DNA from: Torymus aiolomorphi
Taxonomy: Eukaryota > Arthropoda > Insecta > Hymenoptera > Torymidae
Direction of reading: 5' to 3'
NCBI GenBank assembly: GCA_036365515.1
Contig: CM070877.1
Location: forward strand, 55,712,475 to 55,776,474
DNA length: 64,000 bases
The notes under the pieces are model-generated. The model saw only the letters and a program-made list of their open reading frames with translations. It did no database searches and had not been told where the DNA came from. Position numbers and translations under genes: made by a program. Below, one piece after another: positions 23,809 through 35,187 of this stretch (position 1 is its first letter; every line of letters begins with the position of its first letter).

Positions 23809-24630
23809 TATAACTTTCTTATTGTGCCACTTTTTTCATTTTGATTATTAACTCTTTCTTCTTTGTCTGAAATTTATTCATTTCAACTTATAATATGACC
23901 CATATTACACTTTTATAGGAGCACATGTACAAGTTTCACAGGGAAAGTCACAAAATTTTCTAAAAATTTCAACTGGTGCCACAAATCCATAATATTTATT
24001 CTATCGGCGCGGCTATTTGTACGACAGATTGTATTCGTGGTATATCTATATATACAGATACGACAGTAACGCGTGTTGTTTGAGGGCGGAAATTTTGATA
24101 GAGCAGGTAAAAAAATAGTTACCACACAATAAGGGATATTATTTCTTTAGTCATCTATCAAAGTTTGTCTAATTTTCATAATTTTCTAGTGTACTCCTTT
24201 CGTATATTGATATATTTTGAGGTTAGGAAATCTGTCGTACAAATAGCATCAGCCTTATTCTATTTCCACTAGTTTGCATTACGTGTCGAATTTTACACGT
24301 GTAATTCATTTTGAAAACACTACGCCGTGATCAGAAGTATCTGATTTTCTTAAGAGCCCATAGAAAAATATTGCACAATAAGAAAACACTAAATTTTTTT
24401 ATTTTTATAAAAAATACTTGTTACGTACATTATTCATTTACACATAGATTTACTGTTCATTCAGTAACAGATTTCCTATTACTGCATTGTTGTTATGAAT
24501 AATATTCACTTCACAACAATAGTTTTTAAATCTTGTTTTTTATTGAATATACTTGGATTTTAATTTTTTTACAAATATGCACCTTCACAACCTTTTCAAA
24601 TACAGCTGACAAATAAACGTCACAAGAAGA
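23809..24630. repeat. Duplicated genomic segment, copy B
   Basis: This is homologous to 8737-9345 in the same orientation. It continues 9975-10033 across the Gypsy-1 insertion, which restores a continuous copy. It is interrupted by the MITE at 24005-24254, which is absent from copy A. Confidence 0.72.
24005..24254. mobile_element. 250-bp MITE with 9-bp target duplication
   Basis: A 19-bp perfect inverted repeat, GCTATTTGTACGACAGATT, lies at 24012-24030 and in reverse complement at 24229-24247. The outer 6-7 bases are imperfectly inverted. The insert is bracketed by TTATTCTAT at 23996-24004 and 24255-24263. The paralogous segment near 8920-8945 lacks the insert, which gives an empty-site comparison. 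There is no coding capacity. A 9-bp duplication suggests a Mutator-like source; a hAT origin (8 bp) is the alternative. Confidence 0.8.
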
Positions 24631-25110
24631 TCATTATATCAATAATTAGGTTGCTTAAAATTTTATTATAAGCAATATCATCCCGCTGTTATTCTATCCT
24701 TCTCTCTGTACAATACAGCTCCCCAGTTCGAAAGCAATTGCTCCTTCCCTTGAGCTGAAATGCAAGCACAAAGAATTCAAATTCTTACAAAATAACAATG
24801 TAAAAGATTTATGAAAATATTTATACTTATCTAATAGACATCGAAGCCCCAACTATGATCAAGAAAATAGAATTTAATCTTTCCAGTTATCTTCTTTCAA
24901 ACAATACTTTGATCCACTTTTGATTAGTTGTAGTTGATTTAGATAATATTAGTAAATAAAGTTACACATTCATAGACAGTGCAATATACATGAGCAGCCA
25001 CTGATCGTCTGGATGTCACATTAGAATTAGAACGACTGACAGGTTAGGGTTACAGCCCCTCAAGGAACATGTACTTTTCCTCATATATACATAGATACAT
25101 AGTAACCCAT
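24631..25110. other. AT-rich DNA, nothing recognised
   Basis: No coding or repeat signal was found beyond a weak trace of the duplicated segment near 24725-24745. Confidence 0.5.
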
Positions 25111-25410
25111 GAAGAAAGAGGACGAGAGAGAAAACGAGAAAGAGAGCGAGAGAGGAAACAAGAGAGAACGAGAATGAGAGAGTGAGCAAGAGTGAGACAG
25201 CGAGAAAGAGTGAGAAAGAGGACGAGAGAGAAAACGAGAAAGAGAGCGAGAGAGGAAACAAGAGAGAACGAGAAAGAGAGCAAGAGAGGAAACAAGAGAG
25301 AACGAGAGAGACAGAGAGAGAGAGGCAGGGAGAGAGGCCGAGAGAGAACGAGAGAGACGGAGAGAGAGGCAGAGAGAAATAAAAGGAGAGAGGCAAGGAG
25401 AGAGAGTGAG
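25111..25410. repeat. Purine-only (GA-rich) low-complexity tract with 100-bp period
   Basis: Almost every base on the + strand is G or A, with scattered C. A block beginning GAAAGAGGACGAGAGAG at about 25114 recurs exactly 100 bp later at about 25214. Overlapping open frames on both strands are artefacts of the composition. Confidence 0.9.
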
Positions 25411-26471
25411 GCTACCATATTGGATGAATATTGGTGGAACATTGCGGAATATTATTCGAAACAAGGACAGCTGTAAAAACAGTGAAAAAGCACTATTATT
25501 TGTTAGATATCTGTGACTTAATTGCTTTAATTGCACATAACTTTTTTCCCGTGATCATTTTCCATCTTCAGCAAGGTGCCATTTTAAAGGTAATATTTTA
25601 AGAAATCTTTTATCCCTTCCTGGGTGAAATTAAACTCGTCGTATACACCTTGTTCACAGTTTGAATATTATATTTCAAAATATTGATACCATACAAACCA
25701 TTACAACACAAAAAAAAATTGTATTGATCAAATAATAATTTTTAACAATTCTTCTTGAAATTTGTAAACTTTTGCCCGTATAATTTGCTATACAAAAAGT
25801 TTCAAGTTTGAGTTAAAAAATCATAAAAATTGAAAGATTTTGGAAAGATTCAAAATTTTCATATTTTTAATTAATTTTAACTTTTGAACAATTTAATTTT
25901 TTTTCTGTAAATCTTTGTGGTTGTATTTTTGGATTAATGTGGAAGGAGTAAAAAAATGTTGACTAATGTTAAAATTTTAAGCTGAACAGTTGATAAATAA
26001 AATTACAGTATTTCTCACGTATTGCTAAATGGCAATACTCGGAATGAGCGCTCTCGCAATAAGTGCGTTTCCCTAGTTCCTCGCTCAATTCTAAGAACAG
26101 GGTATCCCCACTCCGACTCAAACTACCAGCTCGAGTTAGACTTCACAACCTGTCATCTCAATAAGCGCGCCAAGCAAAGCAGAGTTTGGAAGAGACTTTT
26201 CAATAGAAAAATTTCATTTTAATCAACACACATACACTTAAATATTCTTAAAAGTATAAATTTTTATGCACAGCACAATTTCCTAAACTGCAAACGATAT
26301 TCCCTCTCAAAACGTTGTATTATGCGTACTTCAATGTTGTCAACAAACTGACGATCGCAGTTTAGTTATATACTTCCTGTCTCCTCGACTTCTTATTTCA
26401 TGTAAAATCAACCTCTCCGGGTGTGTAATCCAGAGTGGCAAAGAACTAAAAGATACTCCCTCACTCGTAAC
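25411..26471. other. AT-rich DNA, nothing recognised
   Basis: No supported feature. Short open frames around 26022-26222 show no family resemblance. Confidence 0.5.
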
Positions 26472-26646
26472 ATTTTTGGTGCTACGTGTGGGGTTCCCGT
26501 GTGAAATAATAAGTAACTTTTAAAATGACGAAGCCCACGTTTCAACCGCACCAACTACTCCTAGACAGGAAGGACAGGAAGGACAGGAAGGAAGGAAGCC
26601 AGGATGAGACCAGCCGTCTTCTTGATCATCGTGTCCAGCTTCCAGT
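26472..26646 (+). other. Possible retroelement leader with a signal-peptide-like exon start
   Basis: TTTTTGGTGCTACGTGTGGGG-like sequence after CTCGTAACA resembles an LTR/leader junction, but no matching LTR was found. At 26604 an ATG opens MRPAVFLIIVSSF, a short basic-hydrophobic stretch like a signal peptide. It runs straight into a near-consensus splice donor (CCA|GTAAGTAAAA) at about 26645. An earlier ATG at 26524 opens a different frame. Whether this is a first exon of a host or viral-type gene cannot be decided; no downstream exon was recognised. Confidence 0.25.
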
Positions 26647-26989
26647 AAGTAAAAATTAAATTATCCGAAATTTTACATATTTCTGACCCCGTGGGAATTT
26701 TGTAAAAGGCTGCGCATAATAAAATTATACGCGTGCTATTCTTTATTGATTAAACGTCGTAAATAGTTTCTTTCTCTCAAAAATACATACATCGTGATAC
26801 AATATATCGTTAAATGAACATATTTTCATAGCAATAAGATGAAAGCAAATATCGATTATCTCCGTGAATAAATAACTTGCATAGTGCGTGATGAAATAAC
26901 AGTAGCCCAGTGTAACAAATAATTGCTTCTCCTTTTACTGTTAAATAAACTCTTCTCACACCTTAATCTACTCCTGCCCTGCACCGCTG

Positions 26990-27236
26990 CATAGCGACGT
27001 CCTTAGACCAGTTACCAACGACAGTCGATTCTTCTTCCCTTTTTCTTGAGGCCAGTTGTCAACAATGACCGATTTTCCCTTTTCCTTAGACCAGTTGCCA
27101 ATGACGGTCGATTCAACATCCCTTTTCCTTGAGGCCAGTTGTCAACGGCCGATTTTTCCTTTTCCTTAGACCAGTTGCCAACGACGGCCGATTTTTTTTC
27201 CTTTTCCTTGAGACCAGTTGCCAACGACGGTCGACC
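26990..27236. repeat. Minisatellite, about five copies
   Basis: The phrase CCAGTTG(C/T)CAACGACGGTCGATT, with spacers of C/T-rich sequence (CCTTTTCCTT), recurs about every 45-55 bp, with copies alternating between TTAGACCAGTTG and TTGAGGCCAGTTG. Confidence 0.85.
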
Positions 27237-27430
27237 TCCTCAAAAAATTAAAAAAAAGGACATATAATCCACTCCTCACCTAACTTCGAATTGGGTCAGA
27301 GACGAACTGAATGCTAGAAAATAGTATATATATTGCGACATAAGCAGGCTAGCAAAAATTACACATGCGTAGATTAATTGGGGAAAGAAGAACGCTTCGA
27401 TGGCGTTTAGACTGAATTAATAGACAAATT

Positions 27431-28600
27431 ATGGCCCAAGAGGAGCTGCCACTGTCAGCAGAATTACTACGCACTGCGGGAGTTAGGGAAGAAAAGTCGG
27501 AAATAAAATCTCTCGTCAGCGACATATTCCATAGATTAATAGCGATCGCCGAAACTTCAATTCGCGAGAATAATAGGCCTGCCAAAACGCCAGAGTAATA
27601 GTTAGAGAACTTTAGAGGCACGAGTAGGATACATTGCAGCAGTATGTTCAACTTCGGAAAAAATAAGAATGAGAGCAACGCCGGAGACAATAAAAGCCCA
27701 GATTATACATGGCCATAACAAGATGAAGCGGCAGCACTCATTCGCCACAAGACACGCAAATCCATAAAAGCACTAGGAGGATGGAGTCGGGTAGTCATCA
27801 ACAAGAAGGGCAAGTCAACCATCGACCTCCAGGCGGCCCTGACCACAGCGGAGCTAGCGGCCCAATACCCGCATATAAACTTAATAGAAGCGGCTCTGAA
27901 GAAGTTCGAGGATCTCCGCACCGAGGGATTTAATGAGCTCAGCGAAGACGAGAAGGAGATCGCCGAACAAGCGGACAGTCACGTGTACAGGATGTACCAG
28001 GATATGGGAAATGAGAGGAGAAACTCAACAGCCATCTCACGGAATGCCCTCAATCAGTCTGACGTCGAAATCAAAAGCGATGATCCCGTGACCAAGGAGG
28101 AGGACGTTGAGCAGCCGAGGCCCACCACCGCCACCGAGACAAAGTCAAAAACGAAGAACGTGTCACAGCCTCTTGAAGTCCAGTGGGAATATGAAGGGCT
28201 ACTGGAGGACCAAAAACACATGCCGAGAGCCCGAAACCAGAGCGACCCACGTGAACGACGATGGGAATCACCGAGGAGCCGTCAACTCAGCCCGTTAAAA
28301 AGAGAGGATCGATCGACTACCCGCTACCACCTGCAAAATCTAGCATACTTTGAGTCCGAGCCGAAAAACCATCGTAGTAGGGAGCACGACTACATCAAAC
28401 GAGAATCGGAATACAGAGCAAGCGGGGACTGCAGGAGCCCACAGAAAGGAAAAGAGGCGGACGCGGAACTATATGTAAAACCATATGGTAGCCCACAAAG
28501 GCATCTTCCAGCAGCATGGCCAGAACAGAACAGGGACTCCATGCGAAACAGTGGGCAAGGGTTCAGGAATATACCAAACCAGATCCCGAATACAGAGTAG
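27431..28600 (+). pseudogene. gag: Gypsy-2 Gag N-terminal region
   Basis: An ATG at 27431 opens a 55-codon frame (MAQEELPLSAELLRTAGV) that ends in double stops at about 27596-27602. From about 27700 another frame runs to 28600. It first gives an ordered segment (DLQAALTTAELAAQYPHINLIEAALKKFEDL), then a long Arg/Glu/Ser/Pro-rich disordered region. The two pieces probably belonged to one Gag. No enzymatic motif is present. The function is inferred only from its place before the capsid. Confidence 0.6.
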
Positions 28601-28748
28601 GCGTGAACTTCAGGAACACGCTGCGGAAGAAGAAGTAGATACAGAATGATACAGGAGTCTATATGACAGCCCGCAAAGATATCTACCGGCGGAGTGGCTC
28701 TGTCGAGCCCAAGAGCAGGCACGCCTAGCAAAACTCAGAGATCCGGGA

Positions 28749-29585
28749 ATGGAGGCCGGCATACAATATGCAATGAACCAATTGCCTCACTACGACAGCA
28801 ATCCCGCCAGTGCCGCGTATTTTTGCAATTCTGTAAGAGGGGTCCTTAGGAAATATGGAGATTTTGCCAAACAAGAAATATTTAATGCTTTCAGCTATAA
28901 GTTGAAGGGTGAGGCGCTGGAGAAGTTTATGAACGATGCCAGTCAACACACCTCTGTTGAGAAAGCGCTCGAATTTATTGTCGAACGATATAAGTACCGC
29001 GGAGACGCCGATCATGATGTCCTAGCCGAGATCAAAGTTATAAGCCAGAGACCAGATGAGAGCGCTGGGGAGTTTGGTGAAAGAGTAGAATCTCTACTGA
29101 ATAAACTGAGGAATTTATACGATACCGACAGTTCACTAGGGGAGAGCCAGAAAATTACTTATCGAGAGAGCGGCGAAGCAGAAGCACTGGAGCAATTTTT
29201 GTTCGGATTACGGAGAGACTTGGAATATCAGGTGAAAGTGAAATCCCGAAGAAAGTTAACCGTGGTAATAGCGGAAGTAATACGCATTGAGCAAAAAACA
29301 AGTGCGCGACGTGGTGAGCCGAAGATAAGTGAAAAAGTCACTACGAGCACGACGATTTCAGCAGACACTATGCTCAAGGATTTAGTGACAATGATTTTCG
29401 CATTATCCTCAGAAGGCATACAAAATGCAACGGTTCGATTAGCGACAGCGAAGATGAGTTGTGATTACTGCAAGGCCACCTCACATAGGGAGGAAGAATG
29501 CCGAAAAAAAAGCTACGGCATGAAAATATGCGATTATTGTAACATTAGGGGTCATACGCACGGAGAATGCTTTGCCCTATCATGA
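28749..29585 (+). pseudogene. gag: Gypsy-2 Gag capsid and two zinc knuckles
   Basis: The 278-codon frame from an ATG shows a retrotransposon-gag capsid. Features are FCNSVRGVLRKYGDFAKQEIFNA, GEALEKFMNDASQHTSVEKALEFI and QRPDESAGEFGERVESLLNKLR. Two adjacent knuckles follow, CDYCKATSHREEEC and CDYCNIRGHTHGEC. The frame ends at 29585. The N-terminal part of Gag is in another phase, so the ATG may be only an internal Met. Confidence 0.85.
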
Positions 29586-29800
29586 GCAATCAGAGAAGGC
29601 CGAGAACAAACGTTTGATAACGCCGTAGTTCACGCTCCACCGGTGAATCAGCAGCCCGTAGTATATGCCGCATTTCCAGCACCGGGTCCGCATCGGTGGC
29701 TTACTCAGCACAGACGTAAAGGATAAATGACGTAAAGAGATCGCATATCATAAGCGTGGCGTGCCGACCGTCGTGTAATTACTACGGGAGGAAACAATAA

Positions 29801-30133
29801 GGTGGATATCAAAGAGGGAACCGCTACAACTACCCGAGCAGAAATTACGACCGAAGTGATAGAGATAGGAGGGACCGCGGACCCAATTATGGGCGAGGTT
29901 ACGGCTCCGACTACAGGAGGGGAGAAGGTTACCGACGAGGAGGTACAGATACGCTATTTAATAGTGGCCGAGACGGGCGTTACGGACTCAGTTCTTCAAG
30001 GGACAGGAATGAGTGGAACCGGCAGAACGACAATCGCCGAGATAATAACGAATACCGCGGAGACAGAGACAATAAAAGCCAAAAATCGGAAAGTAACACG
30101 ACCCATTTAAACTCCCAAGATGCTCGGCACTAG
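29801..30133 (+). pseudogene. gag: Gypsy-2 Gag Arg/Gly-rich tail
   Basis: Frame 2 reads GGYQRGNRYNYPSRNYDRSD and continues as an Arg/Gly/Tyr/Asp-rich, RNA-binding-like tail to the TAG at about 30131. It is preceded in frame by a TAA at 29798. A competing Thr/Glu-rich open frame in the next phase (29802-30110) is its shadow. The RG-rich frame fits a nucleocapsid tail much better. Confidence 0.6.
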
Positions 30134-30179
30134 AGTCCTGCCTGACCGAGCAACTAGAAGCGACGGCAATAAAAATTAA

Positions 30180-30599
30180 ACCTAAGTATAAGATAAGGTT
30201 TGTCCAGGCAGGACGGAGGCCGCCTATAGCATATTTAAGAAGTCCGCAGCTAGAGCGGAATCGCGGCCGATTTTACATAGACACAGGAGCGGATGTGTCA
30301 CTGGTTAACGAAAATAAAGTCAACAAAAATGTGCCGATAGATAAGAAATGTGTGGTGTCAATAAGCCTAGAGTATGCGAGACGCTAGGGAGCGTCAAGGT
30401 AGAAATCAATGGTTTCTTATGTGAGGCCCAAGTTGTTCCCAAGGATTTTGCCATCGATACGGATGGATTATTCGGCTGGGATATGCTGACTAAACACGAA
30501 GCAAAAATTAACGCAGCGAATAAGCATCTGGAAGTCGGACGCACAGTGATACCCTTCGAAAAAGACCAGCAATTTGTAATTCCCCCGCACGCAAGATAA
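30180..30599 (+). pseudogene. pol: Gypsy-2 protease
   Basis: The active site FYIDTGADVSLVNENKV lies at about 30273-30323. After a phase change near 30345 the C-terminal half is seen: PRVCETLGSVKVEI, VPKDFAIDTDGLFGWDML, ending IPPHAR at a TAA (30597-30599). Both halves of a retropepsin fold are therefore present but not in one frame. Confidence 0.85.
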
Positions 30600-30659
30600 G
30601 TCACATATGCGAGAGTTCGAAATACTGATGAAAAGGTTGGTTTTGTCCCATTACAGGAT

Positions 30660-31860
30660 ATGCGTACAGGTCTGCTATTCGGCAATTTTGTGGCCGAAAA
30701 TGAGGACGGCAAAGCATATGCGCTTTGTATATATAATACAGATGACGAGCCTGTGGCGTTCTCGCCGCCTCTGGTCGAATTAGAACCCTGCGAAATAATG
30801 CGGGAAAAGGATGATATTTTCGATGAAGACATTAATAATAGATCTGAAGCCAATGAACTAGATCGCGTTAACATTTTACGTGTATTTACGGACAAGGACA
30901 ATGATCGGACTGCAAGGGTACTTCGGGAGTTGAACACGGATACGCTGAAGGGACTGAATGAGGAAGAAATAGAACACATCAAGGGTTTAATAAATGGAAG
31001 GCCACACCTTTTCGGGCTCCCAGGTGAGAAATTAAGAGCAACGCACCTAGTAACGCATAAAGTAATAACCACCACAGCACTCCGATCTGGATTAAGAGCA
31101 TCGCTACCTACCCGCAATAAAAGAAGAAATGCAGCGGCAAATAAATAAATATTTAGACGAAGGTATTATAAGACCATCGGATAGCTCGTATTCATCCATG
31201 ATGTGGGTGGTACCAAAGAAGAGCAGGAAAGACAGTGGGTAATAGTTATCCACTCTCGCTAACAACAGATACCATAGACACAGTAGGGACAGCCAAATAT
31301 ATTACGGCCATTGATCTAAAAACCGAATTTTACCAAATACCCATGGACCCTGCCAATGCTCATAAAACAGCCTTCGCCGGACCCTATGGACATTACGAAT
31401 GCACGCGAATGAACATGGGATTACGCAACGCACCGACCACCTTCCAGTCATTAATGGACCTGGTCCTAAGCGGGTTGCAGGGAGCTGAACTATACGTTTA
31501 TTTAGACGATTATAGTTTTTGCTTCCGATCTTGAAGAGCATGGCAAGAAGTTTAGACGACTGATGAAACGTCTAGACAAGGCTAATCTAACGATGGAGCC
31601 GAGTAAATGCCAATTCCTGCAAAGAGAAGCAAGTTTTTTGGGTCACATCGCGGGGGACGGGCAGATACGACCAGACCCCAAGGAAATAGAAGCAGTGCGA
31701 GACTTCCCGACACCAACCACTAAGAGGAAAAGAAAACAATGTTACGGACTCGCCAGCTACTGTAGAAGGTTTATCAAAAATTTTGCCGAGGTCACTTACC
31801 CTCTGTCACAGCTGACAGGAGGAAAAGACGGGAAAAATCCTCGATTTTTGGTATGGGGAT
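30660..31860 (+). pseudogene. pol: Gypsy-2 reverse transcriptase
   Basis: A linker segment (VRNTDEKVGFVPLQDM onward) leads to EEIEHIKGLINGRPHLFGLPGE. A shift near 31080 and another near 31220 separate it from the palm domain (YITAIDLKTEFYQIPM, MGLRNAPTTFQSLMD). The YLDD box is at about 31498-31509. Directly after it a 1-nt shift moves the frame on to ASDLEEHGKKF, PSKCQFLQREASFLGHI and YGLASYCRRFIKNFAEVTYPLSQL. The usual DYRKLN segment upstream is damaged (MWVVPKKSRKDSG then a stop). The enzyme cannot be made. Confidence 0.88.
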
Positions 31861-31861
31861 A

Positions 31862-32813
31862 GGCAGACCAGAAATCTTTTGAACAATTAAAGGACTGTCT
31901 GTGCAGCGAGCCAGTCCTTGCAGCACCCAATCTCAACAAGGAATTTATTGTCACTACGGATGCCAGTGACATCGTACTAGGAGCAATATTAAGCCAAATG
32001 AACGAGAAAATAAAAGTAGATCACGCATGCATATATGCTTCCCGATGTCTTAGAGGATCCAACCTGCAATACTTTACCTAAGATCGCGAATTACTCGCAA
32101 TAGTTATCGCCAAACACCAATTTCGGCCATTTTTATATGGGAGGAAGTTCAAAGTTATAACGGATCATGAACCGTTAAAACACTTCCATAATACCAAAAA
32201 ACCGGACTTGTGTTTTAATCGATTGAAAGCCGATCTGTGTGGCTACGAGTTCAAGATAGAATACCGCCCATGCCCCCGCAATTACAACTCGGACGCCTTA
32301 TCACGAAATCCCATTATTCACGAAGGAGAAGACAACCCGGAGCGCCCCAAATTTAGCCTATATGAATTGGCAGCCAAGCAGGAGGAGGAGGATAACTACA
32401 ACGAACACGACCCTCCTAAAGTATGGTATGTCACCAGGTCAACGAAGAGAGACAGACTTCAAGCAAATGCACTGCTCCAAGGACCTAATGAGAAACTAAC
32501 CGCGGGCTCGGAAGATTCCGGTAACCCGAGGCCCAGGAAATTACCCAATTTGGATTTATCAATAGACTTGAATAATCCAGACGATTCATATACAGAGGAG
32601 CGACACGTGAATAATGTAAGAAGGAAAAAACGAATATACAAAAAGAAAGCAAAGAAAAAGACGGGTGTTAAGTATCCATTATGCGAAGGAATTAGCAAAA
32701 TTGGAATGCCGGATGGCGAGCCAATCCTAAGCCAAGCCGAGACCAACAGGAATCTAGCTTACATGTACAGAAGCGCCAATATGCGAACCGCAATTGGAGG
32801 CGCACGCCTTTAG
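31862..32813 (+). pseudogene. pol: Gypsy-2 RNase H and start of spacer
   Basis: After a TAG at 31859-31861 the same frame gives RNase H: FIVTTDASDIVLGAILSQ, then RELLAIVIAKHQFRPFLYGRKF and ITDHEPLKHF. A further in-frame TAA is near 32080. The tethering motif NSDALSRNP follows at about 32290. The rest, to 32813, is a charged Lys/Arg/Glu-rich spacer (IYKKKAKKKTG). Confidence 0.85.
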
Positions 32814-35187
32814 AAAATATCGTTTTATCCGCTCCAAAGCTCCCTCTTCAACGCCCAGGACTCAGGCAAAAACTGAGATTCAGGGAAACTAACAGATACG
32901 GCCGGAGATAGCGAATTAAATCTAGATGACGTACCGGCACAACTGGAAACGGAACAAGCAAAAGACGCAACAGCAAAAACAGTCAACCCAGGCGTCTCCA
33001 TCGCACGGCTACCGCTCCCATCACAAACGAGCCGGGAAATCCGATACTATAAGAATGAAATCCTCGCGGTAAGGAACGAGGACAAGGGATTTTTCATATG
33101 CTAAGCAACGCGGGCAATAACCATGACTAAACAACAAATACGAATACGCTGGCTCACACAGACAGAAGCCAACGCCGACACCTACGTCTTCGATTATCAT
33201 GATTACATAAAGCCCAGCTGCATCTTTACAGATGTACGCTTAGAAAAAATCAAAGCAAATAAATATCGCCTACCTCGAACCGAGCTGGACTGCATCGAAG
33301 TAATTCTGAGAGAATCGGTATTGGCAGACCAAGAGAACGCCTCGTTTCGAGCGGGAGCAGGTGACCAAGCGGTGACACCGACTGAGATATTGGATAGAAG
33401 GCGATGATAATGGCGATAAGGGTAAATCACCACAGAAAGAGGGCAAAGCAAACATAACTCAGAACCAAGAATCGCTTAAGGAGAGTGCAGAAAATATCCG
33501 TGACCAGTCAGGACAAAAAGACGAAATGCCACCAACCAATAAGAGCAAGAGCGTGGGCGACACCAATGCAATGAACACGACACCGATGAGCACGATTCAA
33601 CAAACATTGTTTAATAAAAGTGAAAAGAAAAAATCTAAATTCACCGTCGACGTAGAAGAGCGCGAGGAAAGCGGAAAATCGAGAGTCCGAATAGACATTT
33701 TGGAAAATTAACGAAAGAACGGCACCAAAGTGTGACGCCGACGTTACACCTCCGAGCCCGAAGCATAGGAGGCAATTCTCAACTCCGAAGGGACCCACTA
33801 TTCAAGGCGGGCAGAATTACCCGTCGCCCAATCTTACATTTGGGGATGAGATGCCCTCGTTTGACCGGTTAGACAATCAATTTCTGCAAGATTACAGGTC
33901 CCCAGAAGAATTTTATCGCATTACACCGGCTTGCAGTAGTGACGTAAGCATGAGGTCAGTCAGTAATAGCCCCCCCGGCGAACGATTATTTGAACATAGC
34001 GAGGACACAAAGTTTAGATGATCTAATGGGGAATGATCAGCTAACTGCGGAAAGAGTATCTGAGGGACGACAATATCAAATACCCGAAGCTCTCAATTTA
34101 CCAAATGCGAATTTAGGAGAGGAGACTCAGAGCCCCGTTCACGAACCAATGGATACCGAAACTCGGAGATTCTACGTATATGAGGAAAAGGCATTATGCA
34201 CACAGCGGACTTGAAAATGACCGCTACGGAACTCCGCGCCAAATTATTGAGTAGTTCAGCCTTGGCGGAATGCGGTGACTCACACGAGGCTTGTAGAATA
34301 CTATCCTCATAAAATGAGTACGGGGACGATTGTGTATATATATTCTCCCAAACTTACGGGAGAAATTTAGGCATCCAGTGTCACAGCGGGGGCAAGGTCC
34401 GGTACTTTCATTATCAAAACAATGACGAAGACGAATTTATGCATCTACACTTAAAAATATTGCACTTTACACCTTATCTACCGATAGGGGAGAGCGCGAC
34501 AACTGCGCAGCCACCCGATACCTCACGAGCGGGTAGACCAGCTGGCAATGAGTGCGAGCTAATAAGAGAGGTAGGAGCCCTGAGCGCGGAGAGCGCAGCA
34601 GAGACGACCGGTCGCACAGCTGATTCATCCCCAAGGCAGCACGGAGCCTTGACCCGCTATCTCACAGCTGAGGCAAAACCAACACATGCATCATCGACTT
34701 GGGCGCGCGACACCGATATCGAAGAGCGATTTACAGCAGTACAACAGCTGGACGAATACCCCTTCGCTTATCGCGATAATTTAATATATGTATTATCCAC
34801 GGACTTATTTATGGGCACGGAAATTTTAGAAGCTTTAATCGAACGACAATATTTGTCAGAAGACGAACTAACGAGCACGCGACGAGAAATCGGAAATATT
34901 TGGGTAATAAACGTAAGTACTTCGAGAATGTAAGTACTTCGAGAATGTTTAGAATGTTTATTAAAGACCATGTGAACAACCGACCGATTCGGCAAGATAT
35001 GAAAAGTTGCATAAGGGCGCGAAAACAACGGTCAGAAGAATTTGAAATAAAATCAGTGGGTATAATAAAAGACCTAGACATGTTAAAAGAATCGAAATGG
35101 AGTTTCTTCATTGATCAAATATACAAAGTCTGCAAAGGAATGGACATCTGTATATTCTTCTTCAGAAACAGCTTACCCGTGCCATGA
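32814..35187 (+). pseudogene. Gypsy-2 long RNase H-integrase spacer
   Basis: About 2.4 kb with pieces of open frame and no catalytic motif. The pieces are 33123-33407 (IRIRWLTQTEANADTYVF onward), 33526-33711 (Lys/Ser-rich), 33990-34214, 34439-34933 and 34900-35187 (IKDLDMLKESKWSFFIDQIYK). They are probably successive remains of one hydrophilic polyprotein region split by indels. A 17-bp tandem duplication (GTAAGTACTTCGAGAAT) at 34914-34947 caused one of the breaks. I recognise no domain in it. Confidence 0.45.

Noticed and set aside
25016..25536. Overlapping open frames on both strands in the GA-rich tract
   Set aside because: Purine-only low complexity makes every phase open; there is no start context or domain.
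29802..30110. Thr/Glu-rich 102-codon frame after the Gypsy-2 knuckles
   Set aside because: It is a shadow of the Arg/Gly-rich Gag tail in the adjacent phase.
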